NCBI RefSeq assembly: GCF_010731815.2
Contig: NZ_AP022593.1
Span: 806,001-870,000 of the forward strand
Reading direction: 5' to 3'
From: Mycolicibacterium arabiense
GTDB taxonomy: Bacteria > Actinomycetota > Actinomycetes > Mycobacteriales > Mycobacteriaceae
DNA: 64,000 nt
Position 1 is the stretch's first letter, and every line of letters starts with the position of its first letter. The translations under genes were made by a program, and so were the position numbers. The notes under the pieces are model-generated. The model was not told the DNA's origin, did not search any database, and saw only the letters and a program-made list of their open reading frames with translations. Shown here in pieces: positions 32,351-41,603 of the stretch.

Positions 32351-33112
32351 CTACATGACCTTGGACAGGAACGCCTTGGTGCGTTCGTGTTTCGGGTCGG
32401 CCATCATCTCGCGCGGGTTACCCCGTTCGACGATGACGCCGGCGTCCATGAACACCAGGTCGTCGGCGACCTCGCGCGCAAAGCCCATCTCGTGGGTGAC
32501 CACCAGCATGGTCATGCCCTCGGTCGCCAATTCCTTCATGACCTCGAGCACCTCGCCGACCAGCTCGGGATCCAGCGCGGAGGTGGGTTCGTCGAACAGC
32601 ATCAGCTTGGGGTCCATCGCCAGTGCCCTGGCTATCGCCACCCGCTGCTGCTGACCACCGGACAACTGGGCCGGGTAGGCCTCGGCCTTGTCGGCCAGGC
32701 CCACCCGGTCGAGCAGTTCCCGACCCCGCTCCAGCGCCTTGTTCTTCTTCAGGCCCTTCACGTGAATGGGCGACTCGATGACGTTGCCGAGAGCCGTGCG
32801 ATGCGGGAACAGGTTGAAGTGCTGGAACACCATGCCGATCTCGCGTCGCTGTTTCGCCGCGTCCCTCGGGGCCAGCTCGTGCAACTTGCCGCCGCGTTCG
32901 CGGTAGCCGATGAGGTCCCCGTCGACGTACAGCCGGCCCGCGTTCACCTGCTCCAGGTGATTGACGCACCGCAGGAACGTCGACTTCCCCGACCCCGACG
33001 GACCCACGATGCACAGCACCTGCCCGCGTTCGACCTCGAGCGTCACGCCCTTCAGCACGTTAAGGGCGCCGAAGTTCTTGCACACCTGTTCGGCGCGCAC
33101 CATCGGCGTCAT
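32351..33112 (-). CDS. glnQ: Polar amino acid ABC transporter ATPase
   Basis: A 253-residue PAAT-family ATPase: Walker [10 protein letters not shown] (about residues 37-45), signature [15 protein letters not shown], Walker [15 protein letters not shown] and the GlnQ-type [16 protein letters not shown]. The start at 33112 is chosen for the ATGA overlap with the permease stop. Last gene of an SBP-permease-ATPase operon. Glutamine or glutamate is the likely substrate class. Confidence 0.92.
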   Translation of the reverse strand: MTPMVRAEQVCKNFGALNVLKGVTLEVERGQVLCIVGPSGSGKSTFLRCVNHLEQVNAGRLYVDGDLIGYRERGGKLHELAPRDAAKQRREIGMVFQHFNLFPHRTALGNVIESPIHVKGLKKNKALERGRELLDRVGLADKAEAYPAQLSGGQQQRVAIARALAMDPKLMLFDEPTSALDPELVGEVLEVMKELATEGMTMLVVTHEMGFAREVADDLVFMDAGVIVERGNPREMMADPKHERTKAFLSKVM

Positions 33113-34035
33113 GCCGCACCCGTTCCCAACTGCGCCTTGGCCAGCGCCTCGAGTTGCTTGGTGGTGAGCTTGCGCGACGCACCACGGGAGAAGTACCGCT
33201 CGAGGTAGAACTGCCCGACCATCAGCACGCTGGTGACGATCAGGTACCAGGTGGCGGCCACCAGGAGCATCGGCACGGGTTCGAAGGTACGCGCAGCAAT
33301 CTCGCGACTGGCGATGCTGTACAGGTCGAACGCGTAGGGCACCGCGGTGACCAGCGACGTGGTCTTCAGCATGCTGATGACCTCGTTGCCGGTGGGCGGG
33401 ATGATCACCCGCATCGCCTGCGGCAGCACCGTCCGGCGCATCGTCATCACCCACGACATGCCCAGCGCCGTCGACGCCTCGCTCTGTCCCTCGGGCACCG
33501 ATGTGATTCCCGCTCTGATGATCTCGGCCATGTAGGCCGACTCGTTGAGCGCGAGCCCGAGGGTCGCCAGCAGGAACGGGATCGACAGACTCTGCACGTC
33601 CAGCTGGAAGAACGTCGGGCCGAACGGCACCCCGATCTGGATCTTCTGGTAGATGACCGGGATCAGGCCCCAGAACACCAGCTGCACGTACACCGGGGTG
33701 CCGCGGAAGATCCAGAGGTACACCCACGACACCGACCGGAACACCGGGTTGGGTGACAGACGCATGATCGAAAGCAGCACGCCGAGCACGATCGCGAGCA
33801 CCATCGAGTAGACCGTCAGCTGCAGGGTGTTGGACACCCCGAGCAGGATGCGGTCGTTGAACAGGTACTGCAGGTAGGTCTTCCAGCCGTAGGCCGGGTT
33901 GGTCGCCGCCCCGTACAGGAACAGCCCGACCAGGACGACGATGACGATCGCCGCCACCCAGCGCCACGGATGCCGCAGTGGCACGGCGTCGATCGCCGCG
34001 GGTCCGCCGGGTGGCGACGACGCGTCAGAGGTCAT
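33109..34035 (-). CDS. Polar amino acid ABC transporter permease
   Basis: A 308-residue HisM/GlnP-type permease. The N-terminal cytoplasmic segment is followed by about six helices, and the EAA loop is [33 protein letters not shown]. The ATG at 34035 overlaps the stop of an 11-codon micro-ORF (34032-34067), suggesting translational coupling. An in-frame TTG at 34059 is an alternative start. Confidence 0.9.
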   Translation of the reverse strand: MTSDASSPPGGPAAIDAVPLRHPWRWVAAIVIVVLVGLFLYGAATNPAYGWKTYLQYLFNDRILLGVSNTLQLTVYSMVLAIVLGVLLSIMRLSPNPVFRSVSWVYLWIFRGTPVYVQLVFWGLIPVIYQKIQIGVPFGPTFFQLDVQSLSIPFLLATLGLALNESAYMAEIIRAGITSVPEGQSEASTALGMSWVMTMRRTVLPQAMRVIIPPTGNEVISMLKTTSLVTAVPYAFDLYSIASREIAARTFEPVPMLLVAATWYLIVTSVLMVGQFYLERYFSRGASRKLTTKQLEALAKAQLGTGAA

Positions 34036-34067
34036 CGGGCATGACTTCTCTTCGCGCAAGCGCTCAT
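34032..34067 (-). CDS. 11-codon coupling micro-ORF (cassette copy A)
   Basis: [11 protein letters not shown], starting ATGAGC and ending in a TGA that overlaps the permease ATG. It is the same length and shares the ATGAGCGCTTGCGCGAAGAG core with the copy before hisI (62071-62106), and resembles the one before trpB (56424-56459). Confidence 0.5.
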   Translation of the reverse strand: MSACAKRSHAR

Positions 34068-34075
34068 CGGGAGAA

Positions 34076-34975
34076 TCAGCTGACCGCGCCGTTGATGACG
34101 GGCTTGTCGATCATGCCGTTCTCGACACCCCAGTTCGATGCGATGGTCTTGTAGTCACCAGTCTCGATGAGGTGCTCGAGCGCCTTCTGCAGCGACTGCG
34201 CGAGCGGCGAGCCCTTCTTCACCGGCCAGCCGTAGGGTGCCGAGTCGAAGATCTCACCGGCCTGCTCGAGCTTGCCGTTGCTCTGCTTGATCGCATACGA
34301 GATCACGGGCGAGTCCGCCGACATGGCGTCGGCCTGGCCCAGCACGACGGCGTTAGTGGCGGCATCCTGGCCGTCGAACGGGATGATCTCGATGGCGGGC
34401 TTGCCGGCATCGGTGCACGCCTTGCTCTTGGCGGGCAGTTCGTCGACCTCCTGGGTCGTGGTCGCCTGCACCGCGACCTTCTTCCCGCACGCGTCGGTCG
34501 GGTTGATCCCCGCACCCGGCTTCTGCGCCCAGCTGGTGCCTGCGGAGAAATAGGTGACGAAGTCGACCGAGGCCTCGCGCTCCTTGGTGTCGGTGAACGA
34601 GGACATGCCCACGTTGAAGCTGTCACCCTGGATCGACGGAATGATCTTGGCGAAGTCCGCCTCGCGGTACTCGGGGGTCAGACCGAGCGTGGCGGCGATC
34701 GCGTTCATCAGGTCGACGTCGAAGCCGACGATCTTGCCGGTCTCGTCCTTGAACTCGTTGGGCGCGTACGGGATGTTCACACCGACGATGAGCTTGCCGG
34801 AGGACTTGATGTCCTCGGGAACGGTGTTGGCGATCTCGTCGACCTTGCTGGCATTCGCCGCAGTCGTGCTCGTCGACGGTCCTGCACTGTCGGTGCTCGA
34901 CGAACACCCGGAAACGATCAGTGCGCCGCTCGCGGCGACCGCCGCGGCAAGGCGCCACATCTTTCCAACTGACAC
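34076..34975 (-). CDS. Polar amino acid-binding lipoprotein (SBP family 3)
   Basis: A 299-residue extracellular solute-binding protein. Signal peptide with lipobox LIVSGC (lipidated Cys24), a Ser/Thr/Ala linker, then SBP_bac_3 lobes (KLIVGVNIPYAPNEFKDETGKIVGFDVDL; FNVGMSSFTDTKERE). It has a Cys pair around ACGKK and KACTD. It heads the operon with the permease and ATPase. A GlnR-type box lies about 90 bp upstream. Confidence 0.92.
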   Translation of the reverse strand: MSVGKMWRLAAAVAASGALIVSGCSSSTDSAGPSTSTTAANASKVDEIANTVPEDIKSSGKLIVGVNIPYAPNEFKDETGKIVGFDVDLMNAIAATLGLTPEYREADFAKIIPSIQGDSFNVGMSSFTDTKEREASVDFVTYFSAGTSWAQKPGAGINPTDACGKKVAVQATTTQEVDELPAKSKACTDAGKPAIEIIPFDGQDAATNAVVLGQADAMSADSPVISYAIKQSNGKLEQAGEIFDSAPYGWPVKKGSPLAQSLQKALEHLIETGDYKTIASNWGVENGMIDKPVINGAVS

Positions 34976-35171
34976 GAGTTGCCTCTTCTTTCTTCGTCGG
35001 GCCGTCGTCGTCCCCTCCAGCGGAGGAGGTTAACGACCGTTGAGCCAGCACGCATGGCCGGTAACGGAACATTAACGACCTTCGGTAGTCGGTGACGGCG
35101 TTATCGCCCGCTACGGGCGTGTACGAACGCGAATCGGCCCTCCCCCGATGACCCTGTGGAACACTGCGGGC
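34976..35171. promoter_or_regulatory. Divergent region with GlnR-type box
   Basis: GTAAC-N6-TTAAC at 35061-35076 satisfies the actinobacterial GlnR pattern AC-N9-AC. TTAACGACC occurs twice (starting 35028 and 35072). It lies between the amino acid-binding lipoprotein gene and the HdeD-like gene. Confidence 0.5.
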
Positions 35172-35843
35172 ATGACAACCCACGCGGGCCCAAGTCTGTT
35201 GCCCCACCTGTGGAAATCGGCTCTCGTCTCGGGCGTGTTGGCAATCGCCCTCGGCATCGCGGTGGTCGCGTGGCCGGACATCTCGATCGCCGTCGCGGCC
35301 ATCTTCTTCGGCGCCTATCTCCTCATCACCGGCATCCAGCAGGTGGTGTTCGCATTCAGCCTCGACGTGGCGGCGGGCGGGCGCGTGCTGCTGTTCATCA
35401 GCGGCGCGGCATCGCTGATCTTGGCCGTGCTGGCGTTCCGGCACCTGTACGACGCCGTCCTGCTGATGGCGATCTGGATCGCGATCGGCTTCATCTTCCG
35501 TGGCGTCGCCACGACGATCTCGGCGATCAGCGACCCGACGCTGCCCGGGCGTGCCTGGAACGTGTTCGTCGGCGTCATCAGCCTGATCGCGGGCGTGGTC
35601 GTACTCGCCTCGCCGCTGACGTCAATGGAGACACTGGCGCTGGCGGTCGGTATCTCGCTGATCGTCATCGGGTTGTTCGAAGTGGTCGCCGCCATCGGCA
35701 TCCGGCGCACGACGAACGCACTGCACCACGTCGGGGCCCACACCGGGGCGCACCCGGTGTCTCCCACCACCTCCGCGCCGGTGGCCTCCGACCCGGTCGC
35801 GCCCAGCCCCGACGCACCGCCTGCGAAGGACACCACCAGCTAG
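35172..35843 (+). CDS. HdeD family (DUF308) membrane protein
   Basis: A 223-residue protein with about six transmembrane helices in three hairpins (SALVSGVLAIALGIAVVAWPDISIAVAAIFFGAYLL and so on), typical of HdeD/DUF308, plus a disordered Pro/Ala/Ser-rich cytoplasmic tail of about 45 residues. HdeD proteins are linked to acid resistance in E. coli, but actinobacterial members are uncharacterised. It lies directly upstream of cydA on the same strand; the equivalent position in M. tuberculosis is Rv1624c. An ATG at 35148 is an alternative start. Confidence 0.85.
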   Translation: MTTHAGPSLLPHLWKSALVSGVLAIALGIAVVAWPDISIAVAAIFFGAYLLITGIQQVVFAFSLDVAAGGRVLLFISGAASLILAVLAFRHLYDAVLLMAIWIAIGFIFRGVATTISAISDPTLPGRAWNVFVGVISLIAGVVVLASPLTSMETLALAVGISLIVIGLFEVVAAIGIRRTTNALHHVGAHTGAHPVSPTTSAPVASDPVAPSPDAPPAKDTTS

Positions 35844-35884
35844 AAGAGGCGTTCGCCACTTTCCTGGGACCCGCGGCCCGCGCC

Positions 35885-35905
35885 TACTACGATGTGTCGT
35901 AGGTA
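35885..35905 (+). promoter_or_regulatory. BlaI/CopY-type dyad at the cydA promoter
   Basis: CTACGA-TGTG-TCGTAG (35887-35902) is a perfect inverted repeat, extended by TA on the left and GTA on the right to give TAC-TAC and GTA-GGTA half-sites. It overlaps a possible -10 (TACGAT, 35888-35893) 29 bp before the cydA start, so a bound repressor would block transcription. Confidence 0.55.
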
Positions 35906-35933
35906 GGGCAACGGGGCCCCGAAAGAGGTGCAC

Positions 35934-37382
35934 ATGGACGCGCTCGACGTCTCTCGATGGCAGTTCGGCATCACGACCGTCTACCACTTCATCTTCGTTC
36001 CGCTGACCATCGGACTGGCACCACTGATCGCGGCGATGCAGACCGCGTGGGTCATCACCGGCAACCCGGCGTGGTACCGACTCACGAAGTTCTTCGGCAA
36101 GCTGTTCCTGATCAACTTCGCGCTCGGCGTCGCCACCGGCATCGTGCAGGAGTTCCAGTTCGGGATGAACTGGAGCGAGTACTCCCGATTCGTCGGCGAC
36201 GTCTTCGGCGCCCCCCTGGCGATGGAGGGGCTGGTCGCGTTCTTCTTCGAGTCGACCTTCATCGGGCTCTGGATATTCGGCTGGACCAGGCTGCACCGGC
36301 TGGTCCACCTGGCCTGCATCTGGATCGTCGCGATCGCCGTGAACGCATCGGCGTTCTTCATCATCGCGGCGAACTCCTGGATGCAGCACCCGGTCGGCGC
36401 ACGGGTGAACCCGGAGACGGGTAGAGCCGAACTCACCAGCATCGTCGCTCTGTTCACCAACAACACCGCCACGGCTGCGTTCTCGCACGCAGTGGCGGGT
36501 GCGTTCCTCACTGCCGGGACGTTCGTCGCGGCCGTGTGCGCCTGGTGGCTGGTGCGCACACTCGACCGCGAGCAGGCGCGGACGATGTACCGTCCCGCAA
36601 CCATCATGGGCTGCCTCGTCGCCCTCGTCTCCGCGGGTGCGCTGGCCTATACCGGCGACGTGCAGGGCAAGCTCATGTTCGAGCAGCAGCCGATGAAGAT
36701 GGCGTCTGCGGAATCGCTGTGCCACACCGAGACCGACCCGGACTTCTCCATCCTCACCGTCGGCAGGCACAACAACTGCGACAGCGTGACCCATCTCATC
36801 GAGGTGCCCTACGTACTGCCCTTCCTGGCGCAGGGCCAGTTCGAGGGCGTCACGCTCGAAGGCGTCAAGGATCTGCAGGAGCGCTACGAGACCCAGTTCG
36901 GTCCCGGCGACTACCGGCCGAACCTGTTCGTCACCTACTGGTCGTTCCGCGCGATGATTGGCCTGCTCGCGGTACCCGCGCTGTTCGCGGTCGTCGCGCT
37001 CTGGCTCACCCGCCGCGGGCGCCTCCCCAGGCAGCGGTGGTTCGCGACGTTCGGACTGCTCACCCTGCCCACGCCGTTCCTCGCCAACAGCGCAGGCTGG
37101 ATCTTCACCGAGATGGGACGGCAGCCCTGGGTGGTGGTGCCCAACCCGACCGGCGACCAGGACCTGCGACTGACCGTCGCCCAAGGCGTGTCGGGACACT
37201 CGGTCGGTCTAGTGCTGACGTCGCTGATCCTGTTCACCGCGCTCTACGCGGTGCTCGCGGTGATCTGGTTCTGGCTCATCCGCCGGTACGTGGTCGAGGG
37301 TCCGCTCGAGCACGACGCCGAACCCACCCCGCCCGCGCCACCGGGGGACGACGCCGTCGCTCCACTGTCGTTCGCGTACTAG
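35934..37382 (+). CDS. cydA: Cytochrome bd ubiquinol/menaquinol oxidase subunit I
   Basis: A 482-residue haem-bearing subunit. His18 (TTVYHFIF) and His185 (AFSHAVAGAF) are predicted haem axial ligands, Glu98 and Glu106 line the proton path, and EMGRQPWVV is the conserved CydA signature. The Q-loop is the short form (about 70 residues, AESLCHTETDPDFS onward). ATG 35934 is preferred to GTG 35928 because AGAGG is optimally spaced. Cytochrome bd supports respiration at low oxygen and when the bc1-aa3 supercomplex is inhibited. It heads cydA-cydB-cydD-cydC. Confidence 0.97.
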   Translation: MDALDVSRWQFGITTVYHFIFVPLTIGLAPLIAAMQTAWVITGNPAWYRLTKFFGKLFLINFALGVATGIVQEFQFGMNWSEYSRFVGDVFGAPLAMEGLVAFFFESTFIGLWIFGWTRLHRLVHLACIWIVAIAVNASAFFIIAANSWMQHPVGARVNPETGRAELTSIVALFTNNTATAAFSHAVAGAFLTAGTFVAAVCAWWLVRTLDREQARTMYRPATIMGCLVALVSAGALAYTGDVQGKLMFEQQPMKMASAESLCHTETDPDFSILTVGRHNNCDSVTHLIEVPYVLPFLAQGQFEGVTLEGVKDLQERYETQFGPGDYRPNLFVTYWSFRAMIGLLAVPALFAVVALWLTRRGRLPRQRWFATFGLLTLPTPFLANSAGWIFTEMGRQPWVVVPNPTGDQDLRLTVAQGVSGHSVGLVLTSLILFTALYAVLAVIWFWLIRRYVVEGPLEHDAEPTPPAPPGDDAVAPLSFAY

Positions 37383-37391
37383 GAGCACGAC

Positions 37392-38450
37392 ATGGCACTT
37401 CAGGACTTCTGGTTCATCGCCCTGGCCGCACTGTTCCTCGGCTTCTTCGTGCTCGAGGGCTTCGACTTCGGCGTCGGCATGCTCATGCGGTGGTTCGGCG
37501 GCTCGAACACCGAACCTGGTGGCGATGCCGACGACCGCGAACGGCACCAGCGGGCCGTGCTCAACACCATCGGACCGGTGTGGGACGGCAACGAGGTCTG
37601 GCTGATCACCGCGGGCGGCGCCATGTTCGCCGCGTTCCCGGCGATGTACGCCACCCTGTTCTCCAGCCTCTACCTGCCCCTGCTCGCAATCCTGCTCGGC
37701 ATGATCGTGCGGGTCTGCGCCATCGAGTGGCGCGGCAAGATCGACGACCCCCGCTGGCGCAGCTGGGCCGACGGCGCCATCGCGGTCGGATCGTGGCTAC
37801 CCGCCGTGCTGTGGGGCGTGGCGTTCGCCGCGATCGTGCGCGGGCTTCCCGTCGACGCCGACGAGCAGATGCACCTCGGGGTCACCGACCTGCTGAACGG
37901 CTACACGCTGCTGGGCGGGCTGGCGACCGCGGGCCTGTTCGCGTTCCACGGTGCGGTGTTCATCCGCCTGAAGACCGAAGGCGCCGTGCGCGTTCGGGCT
38001 ACGCACTTCGCCGCGCTGCTCGGCCTCCCGGTGACGGTCGTCGTCGCCGGCTTCGGCCTGTGGACGCAGGTGTTCTACGGCAAGGACTGGACCTGGCTGG
38101 CGTTCGGCATCGCGGTGGCCGCGCAGCTGACCGCCGTGATGCTGGTGTGGGGACGCGGCAGCGACGGCTGGGCATTCGCCTGCACGGCCGCGGTGGTCGC
38201 CTCCGTCGTGATCCTGCTCTTCGGCTCGCTCTACCCGAACGTGATCCCCTCGTCACTCGATCCGGCGTGGAGTCTGACCGTGGACAACGCGTCGTCGGCG
38301 CCGTACACGCTGACCATCATGTCGTGGGCGGCACTGCTCATCACGCCGTTGGTGATCGGCTACCAGGGATGGACGTACTGGGTGTTCCGGCAACGGATCT
38401 CGGCCGAGCGGATACCCGACCCCATCGGGCTGTCACGGCGCACGCGATGA
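37392..38450 (+). CDS. cydB: Cytochrome bd oxidase subunit II
   Basis: A 352-residue polytopic subunit. The conserved start DFWFIALAALFLGFFVLEGFDFGVGML, then GPVWDGNEVWLITAGGAMFAAFP, are CydB signatures. AGGAG sits 6 nt upstream of the ATG, 9 bp after cydA. The stop overlaps the cydD start (ATGA). Confidence 0.96.
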   Translation: MALQDFWFIALAALFLGFFVLEGFDFGVGMLMRWFGGSNTEPGGDADDRERHQRAVLNTIGPVWDGNEVWLITAGGAMFAAFPAMYATLFSSLYLPLLAILLGMIVRVCAIEWRGKIDDPRWRSWADGAIAVGSWLPAVLWGVAFAAIVRGLPVDADEQMHLGVTDLLNGYTLLGGLATAGLFAFHGAVFIRLKTEGAVRVRATHFAALLGLPVTVVVAGFGLWTQVFYGKDWTWLAFGIAVAAQLTAVMLVWGRGSDGWAFACTAAVVASVVILLFGSLYPNVIPSSLDPAWSLTVDNASSAPYTLTIMSWAALLITPLVIGYQGWTYWVFRQRISAERIPDPIGLSRRTR

Positions 38451-40078
38451 CACCGGCGACCTACTCCCCCGCCATGCGGCGACACATCGCCGCGTCGGTG
38501 GGCTGCGGAACCGTCATCGCGGCCAGCGCCATCGCAGGCGCCGTCACGCTGGCACACGTCGTCGCGGGGATCGTCACGGACCCGCCGAGCCGCACCCTCG
38601 ATCACTGGTGGCCGGCGATGGCGCTGCTGTCCGCGCTGTGGCTCGTCCGTGCAGCCGCCCAGTGGGCCCAGGCCAGGCTGAGCCAGCACGGCGCCACGGC
38701 GACCATCGCCGAACTCAACCGCGACGTGCTCGCACGGGTCACGGCGCTGCCACCCCGGCGCCTCGCCGAGGTCCGCGACGATGCCGCAGTCCTGGTGACG
38801 CACGGCCTCGACGGCCTGCGCCCGTACTTCACCCGGTTCCTGCCTGCCGTCGTGCTCGCGGCGATCGTCACCCCGGCCGCGGTCGTCGCGATCGCCTGGT
38901 ACGACCTGCAATCCGCGGTCATCGTCCTCGTCGCGCTGCCGCTCATCCCGTTGTTCATGGTGCTGATCGGCCTCGTCACCCGGGACCGGTCGGCGGCGTC
39001 ACTCGCCGCGATGGGCACGCTGCAGTCCCGGCTGCTCGACCTCGTCGCCGGCATCCCCACGCTGCGCGCGCTCAGCCGCGCCGACGGCCCTGCGGTGCGC
39101 ATCGCGGAACTCGGCGATGCCCACCGACGCTCGGCGCTGGCCACCCTGCGGATCGCGTTCCTGTCGTCACTCGTCCTCGAACTCCTCGCCACCCTGGGCG
39201 TCGCGCTGGTCGCGGTCAGCGTGGGGCTGCGTCTGGTGTTCGGCGAGGTGGCGCTCGCCGACGCGCTCACCGCGCTGGTGCTGGCCCCCGAGGTCTTCTG
39301 GCCGCTGCGCCGCGTCGGCACCGAATTCCACGCCGCTCAGGACGGCAAGACCGCACTGGAGCGGGCACGCGCCCTGCTCGCCGAACTCCCCCAGCCCTCC
39401 GCCGGGGACTGCACCGTCCCCGGCGCCGCGGTACACGTCCGCCTCGACGACCTGAGCGTCGCCGGCCGTGACGGACTGGCGCCCCACGGCCTCGACGCCG
39501 ACCTGCCACCCGCGGCGGTGACCGTGCTCGCCGGACCCAACGGTGCGGGCAAGAGCACCGTGCTGCAGGCGATCCTCGGACTGACCCCGCCGACTTCCGG
39601 CCGCGTGCTGATCGACGGGTGCGACGTCACCACACTCGACCGCGCCGCGTGGTGGGCCAGGGTGGCCTGGCTCGCGCAGCGACCGGTGCTGATCCCGGGC
39701 ACGATTCGAGAGAACCTGGAACTGTTCGGACCACTCGAGGACATCGCATCGGCCTGCGCGGCATCGGGTTTCGACGAGGTGCTCGCCGAGCTGCCGGATG
39801 GGCTCGACACTCCCGTCGGACGCAACGGCGTCGGGCTGTCACTCGGGCAGCGCCAGCGGCTCGGCCTGACCCGCGCACTCGGCTCCTCCGCGCCGGTGTT
39901 GCTGCTCGACGAACCGACGTCGCACCTGGACGCTGCCTGCGAGGCGCGGGTGTTGGCCGCGATCGTGGACCGCGCACGCGCGGGAGCGACCGTCGTCGTC
40001 GTCGGCCACCGCGACGAGGTCAAGGCCATCGGCGATCACGTCGTCCAGGTTGGAGGTGAGGTCCTTGTCCACCACTGA
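38447..40078 (+). CDS. cydD: CydD, ABC transporter for cytochrome bd assembly
   Basis: A 543-residue half-transporter: membrane domain of six helices (residues 15-300) and a nucleotide-binding domain with Walker A GPNGAGKST (about residue 363), signature LSLGQRQRLGLTRAL (about 464) and Walker B VLLLDEPTSHLD. CydDC, a haem/thiol-linked exporter complex, is needed for cytochrome bd maturation. The start at 38447 gives the ATGA overlap with cydB; the frame remains open far upstream without coding meaning. Confidence 0.94.
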   Translation: MTPATYSPAMRRHIAASVGCGTVIAASAIAGAVTLAHVVAGIVTDPPSRTLDHWWPAMALLSALWLVRAAAQWAQARLSQHGATATIAELNRDVLARVTALPPRRLAEVRDDAAVLVTHGLDGLRPYFTRFLPAVVLAAIVTPAAVVAIAWYDLQSAVIVLVALPLIPLFMVLIGLVTRDRSAASLAAMGTLQSRLLDLVAGIPTLRALSRADGPAVRIAELGDAHRRSALATLRIAFLSSLVLELLATLGVALVAVSVGLRLVFGEVALADALTALVLAPEVFWPLRRVGTEFHAAQDGKTALERARALLAELPQPSAGDCTVPGAAVHVRLDDLSVAGRDGLAPHGLDADLPPAAVTVLAGPNGAGKSTVLQAILGLTPPTSGRVLIDGCDVTTLDRAAWWARVAWLAQRPVLIPGTIRENLELFGPLEDIASACAASGFDEVLAELPDGLDTPVGRNGVGLSLGQRQRLGLTRALGSSAPVLLLDEPTSHLDAACEARVLAAIVDRARAGATVVVVGHRDEVKAIGDHVVQVGGEVLVHH

Positions 40079-41603
40079 CGTGTCCCCGGTCCGCTTGACC
40101 GCGACGGCATTCGACCTGCTGCGTCCCCGGCTGCCCCGGCTGGCGGCCGCTGCCGCACTCGGCGTGGCGTCGCTCGGCAGCGCGCTGGGGCTGGCAGCGG
40201 TGTCGGCCTGGCTCATCGCCAGGGCGTGGCAGATGCCGTCGGTGCTGGACCTCACGGTGGCGGTGGTCGCCGTACGCGCACTGGGCATCTCACGCGGTGT
40301 CCTCGGCTATTGCGAGCGACTCGCCACCCACGACACCGCGCTGTGTGCCGCCGGTTCGGCACGTACCCGCCTGTACCGCCGACTCGCCCACGCGCCCAGC
40401 GAGACGGTCATGCGCTGGCACGGCGGTGAACTCGCGTCGCGGCTGGGCGGGTCGGTCGACGAATTGTCGGACGTACTGGTCAGATCCGTGCTTCCGATCG
40501 TGGTCGCCGCGGTCCTCTCGACGGCCGCGGTGGCCGCGCTGGCGTTGATCTCCGTCGGTGCGGCGCTGGTGCTGGCCGTCAGCCTCGCGGTGGCGGGGTG
40601 CCTCGCACCGTGGCTGTCCGCCCGCGCCGCAGCAGCCGAGGAGGACGTCGCGGCCGAACACCGGTCGGCCCGGGACACCGCGGCGATGCTCGCGCTGGAC
40701 CACGGGCCCGAGCTGCGGGTCGCGGGCCGCCTCGACCACGTCGTCGCCGAATGCGAACGCAGTCAACGCGATTGGGGTGCAGCATCCGATCGCGCCGCCC
40801 TTCCCGCTGCCGCGGCCGCCGCTGCGCCGATCCTCGCCATCGGAGCCAGCGTGCTCGGCGCGATCGTCGCTGCACTGTCGCTGGGGTCCACGTTGGCACC
40901 GACCACGGCGGCGATCCTCGTCCTGCTGCCGCTGTCGGCATTCGAGGCGACGACGGCACTGCCCGCCGCCGCCGTCCACCTGGTGCGGGCACGCATCGCC
41001 CTGCAGCGCCTCACCGACCTCACCGCACCCCAGCCCACCCGTCAGCGGCCCGCCGTTGCGGCACCCGACGTGGTCGCCGGTGACCGCCTCGCGGTCGTCG
41101 GTCCCAGCGGCGCGGGCAAGACTACGCTGCTGCTGGCGATCGCGGAAGCACACCGGGTTTCCGGCGAGGCGGGCTTCTTCCCCGAGGACGCCCACCTGTT
41201 CGACACGACGGTGCGGGACAACCTGCTCGTCGCGCGCGGGAACGCGACCGACGCAGAACTGCACGCCGCGCTCGACGCCGTCGGACTCCGGGCCTGGGTC
41301 GACGGCCTTCCCGATGGCCTCGCCACCGTGCTGCACGGCGGCGCAGCGGCCGTCTCCGCCGGACAGCGCAGGCGACTGCTGCTGGCCCGGGCGTTGGTGT
41401 CGGACTTCCCGATCGTGCTGCTCGACGAGCCGACCGAGCACCTCGATGCCGCCGCCGCACAGCGCATCACGATGGATCTGCTGACACCGGGTGCCCTGTT
41501 CTCCGCCGACCGCGCAGTGGTCGTCGCGACGCATCAACTGCCCGACGAGGCATGCTGTCCCGTCGTGACGGTGGGCCGCGACGCGTATTCTCGGCAGGCA
41601 TGA
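40065..41603 (+). CDS. cydC: CydC, ABC transporter for cytochrome bd assembly
   Basis: A 512-residue half-transporter. The membrane domain occupies residues 15-310 and Walker A is GPSGAGKTT (about residue 346). The signature is unusual, VSAGQRRRLLLARAL (about 430), and Walker B is IVLLDEPTEHLD. The TTG at 40065 is favoured because GGAGG is 8 nt upstream; GTG 40056 and GTG 40080 are alternatives. It overlaps cydD by 14 bp. The nucleotide-binding domain lacks the usual segment around the D and H loops in length and looks trimmed compared with CydD, consistent with asymmetric ATP sites. Confidence 0.92.
   Translation: MSTTDVSPVRLTATAFDLLRPRLPRLAAAAALGVASLGSALGLAAVSAWLIARAWQMPSVLDLTVAVVAVRALGISRGVLGYCERLATHDTALCAAGSARTRLYRRLAHAPSETVMRWHGGELASRLGGSVDELSDVLVRSVLPIVVAAVLSTAAVAALALISVGAALVLAVSLAVAGCLAPWLSARAAAAEEDVAAEHRSARDTAAMLALDHGPELRVAGRLDHVVAECERSQRDWGAASDRAALPAAAAAAAPILAIGASVLGAIVAALSLGSTLAPTTAAILVLLPLSAFEATTALPAAAVHLVRARIALQRLTDLTAPQPTRQRPAVAAPDVVAGDRLAVVGPSGAGKTTLLLAIAEAHRVSGEAGFFPEDAHLFDTTVRDNLLVARGNATDAELHAALDAVGLRAWVDGLPDGLATVLHGGAAAVSAGQRRRLLLARALVSDFPIVLLDEPTEHLDAAAAQRITMDLLTPGALFSADRAVVVATHQLPDEACCPVVTVGRDAYSRQA

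Noticed and set aside
36536..40078. An 1180-codon open frame running through cydA, cydB and into cydD
   Set aside because: Only the part from 38447 has CydD protein character; upstream it is a GC-bias shadow of cydA/cydB in another frame.
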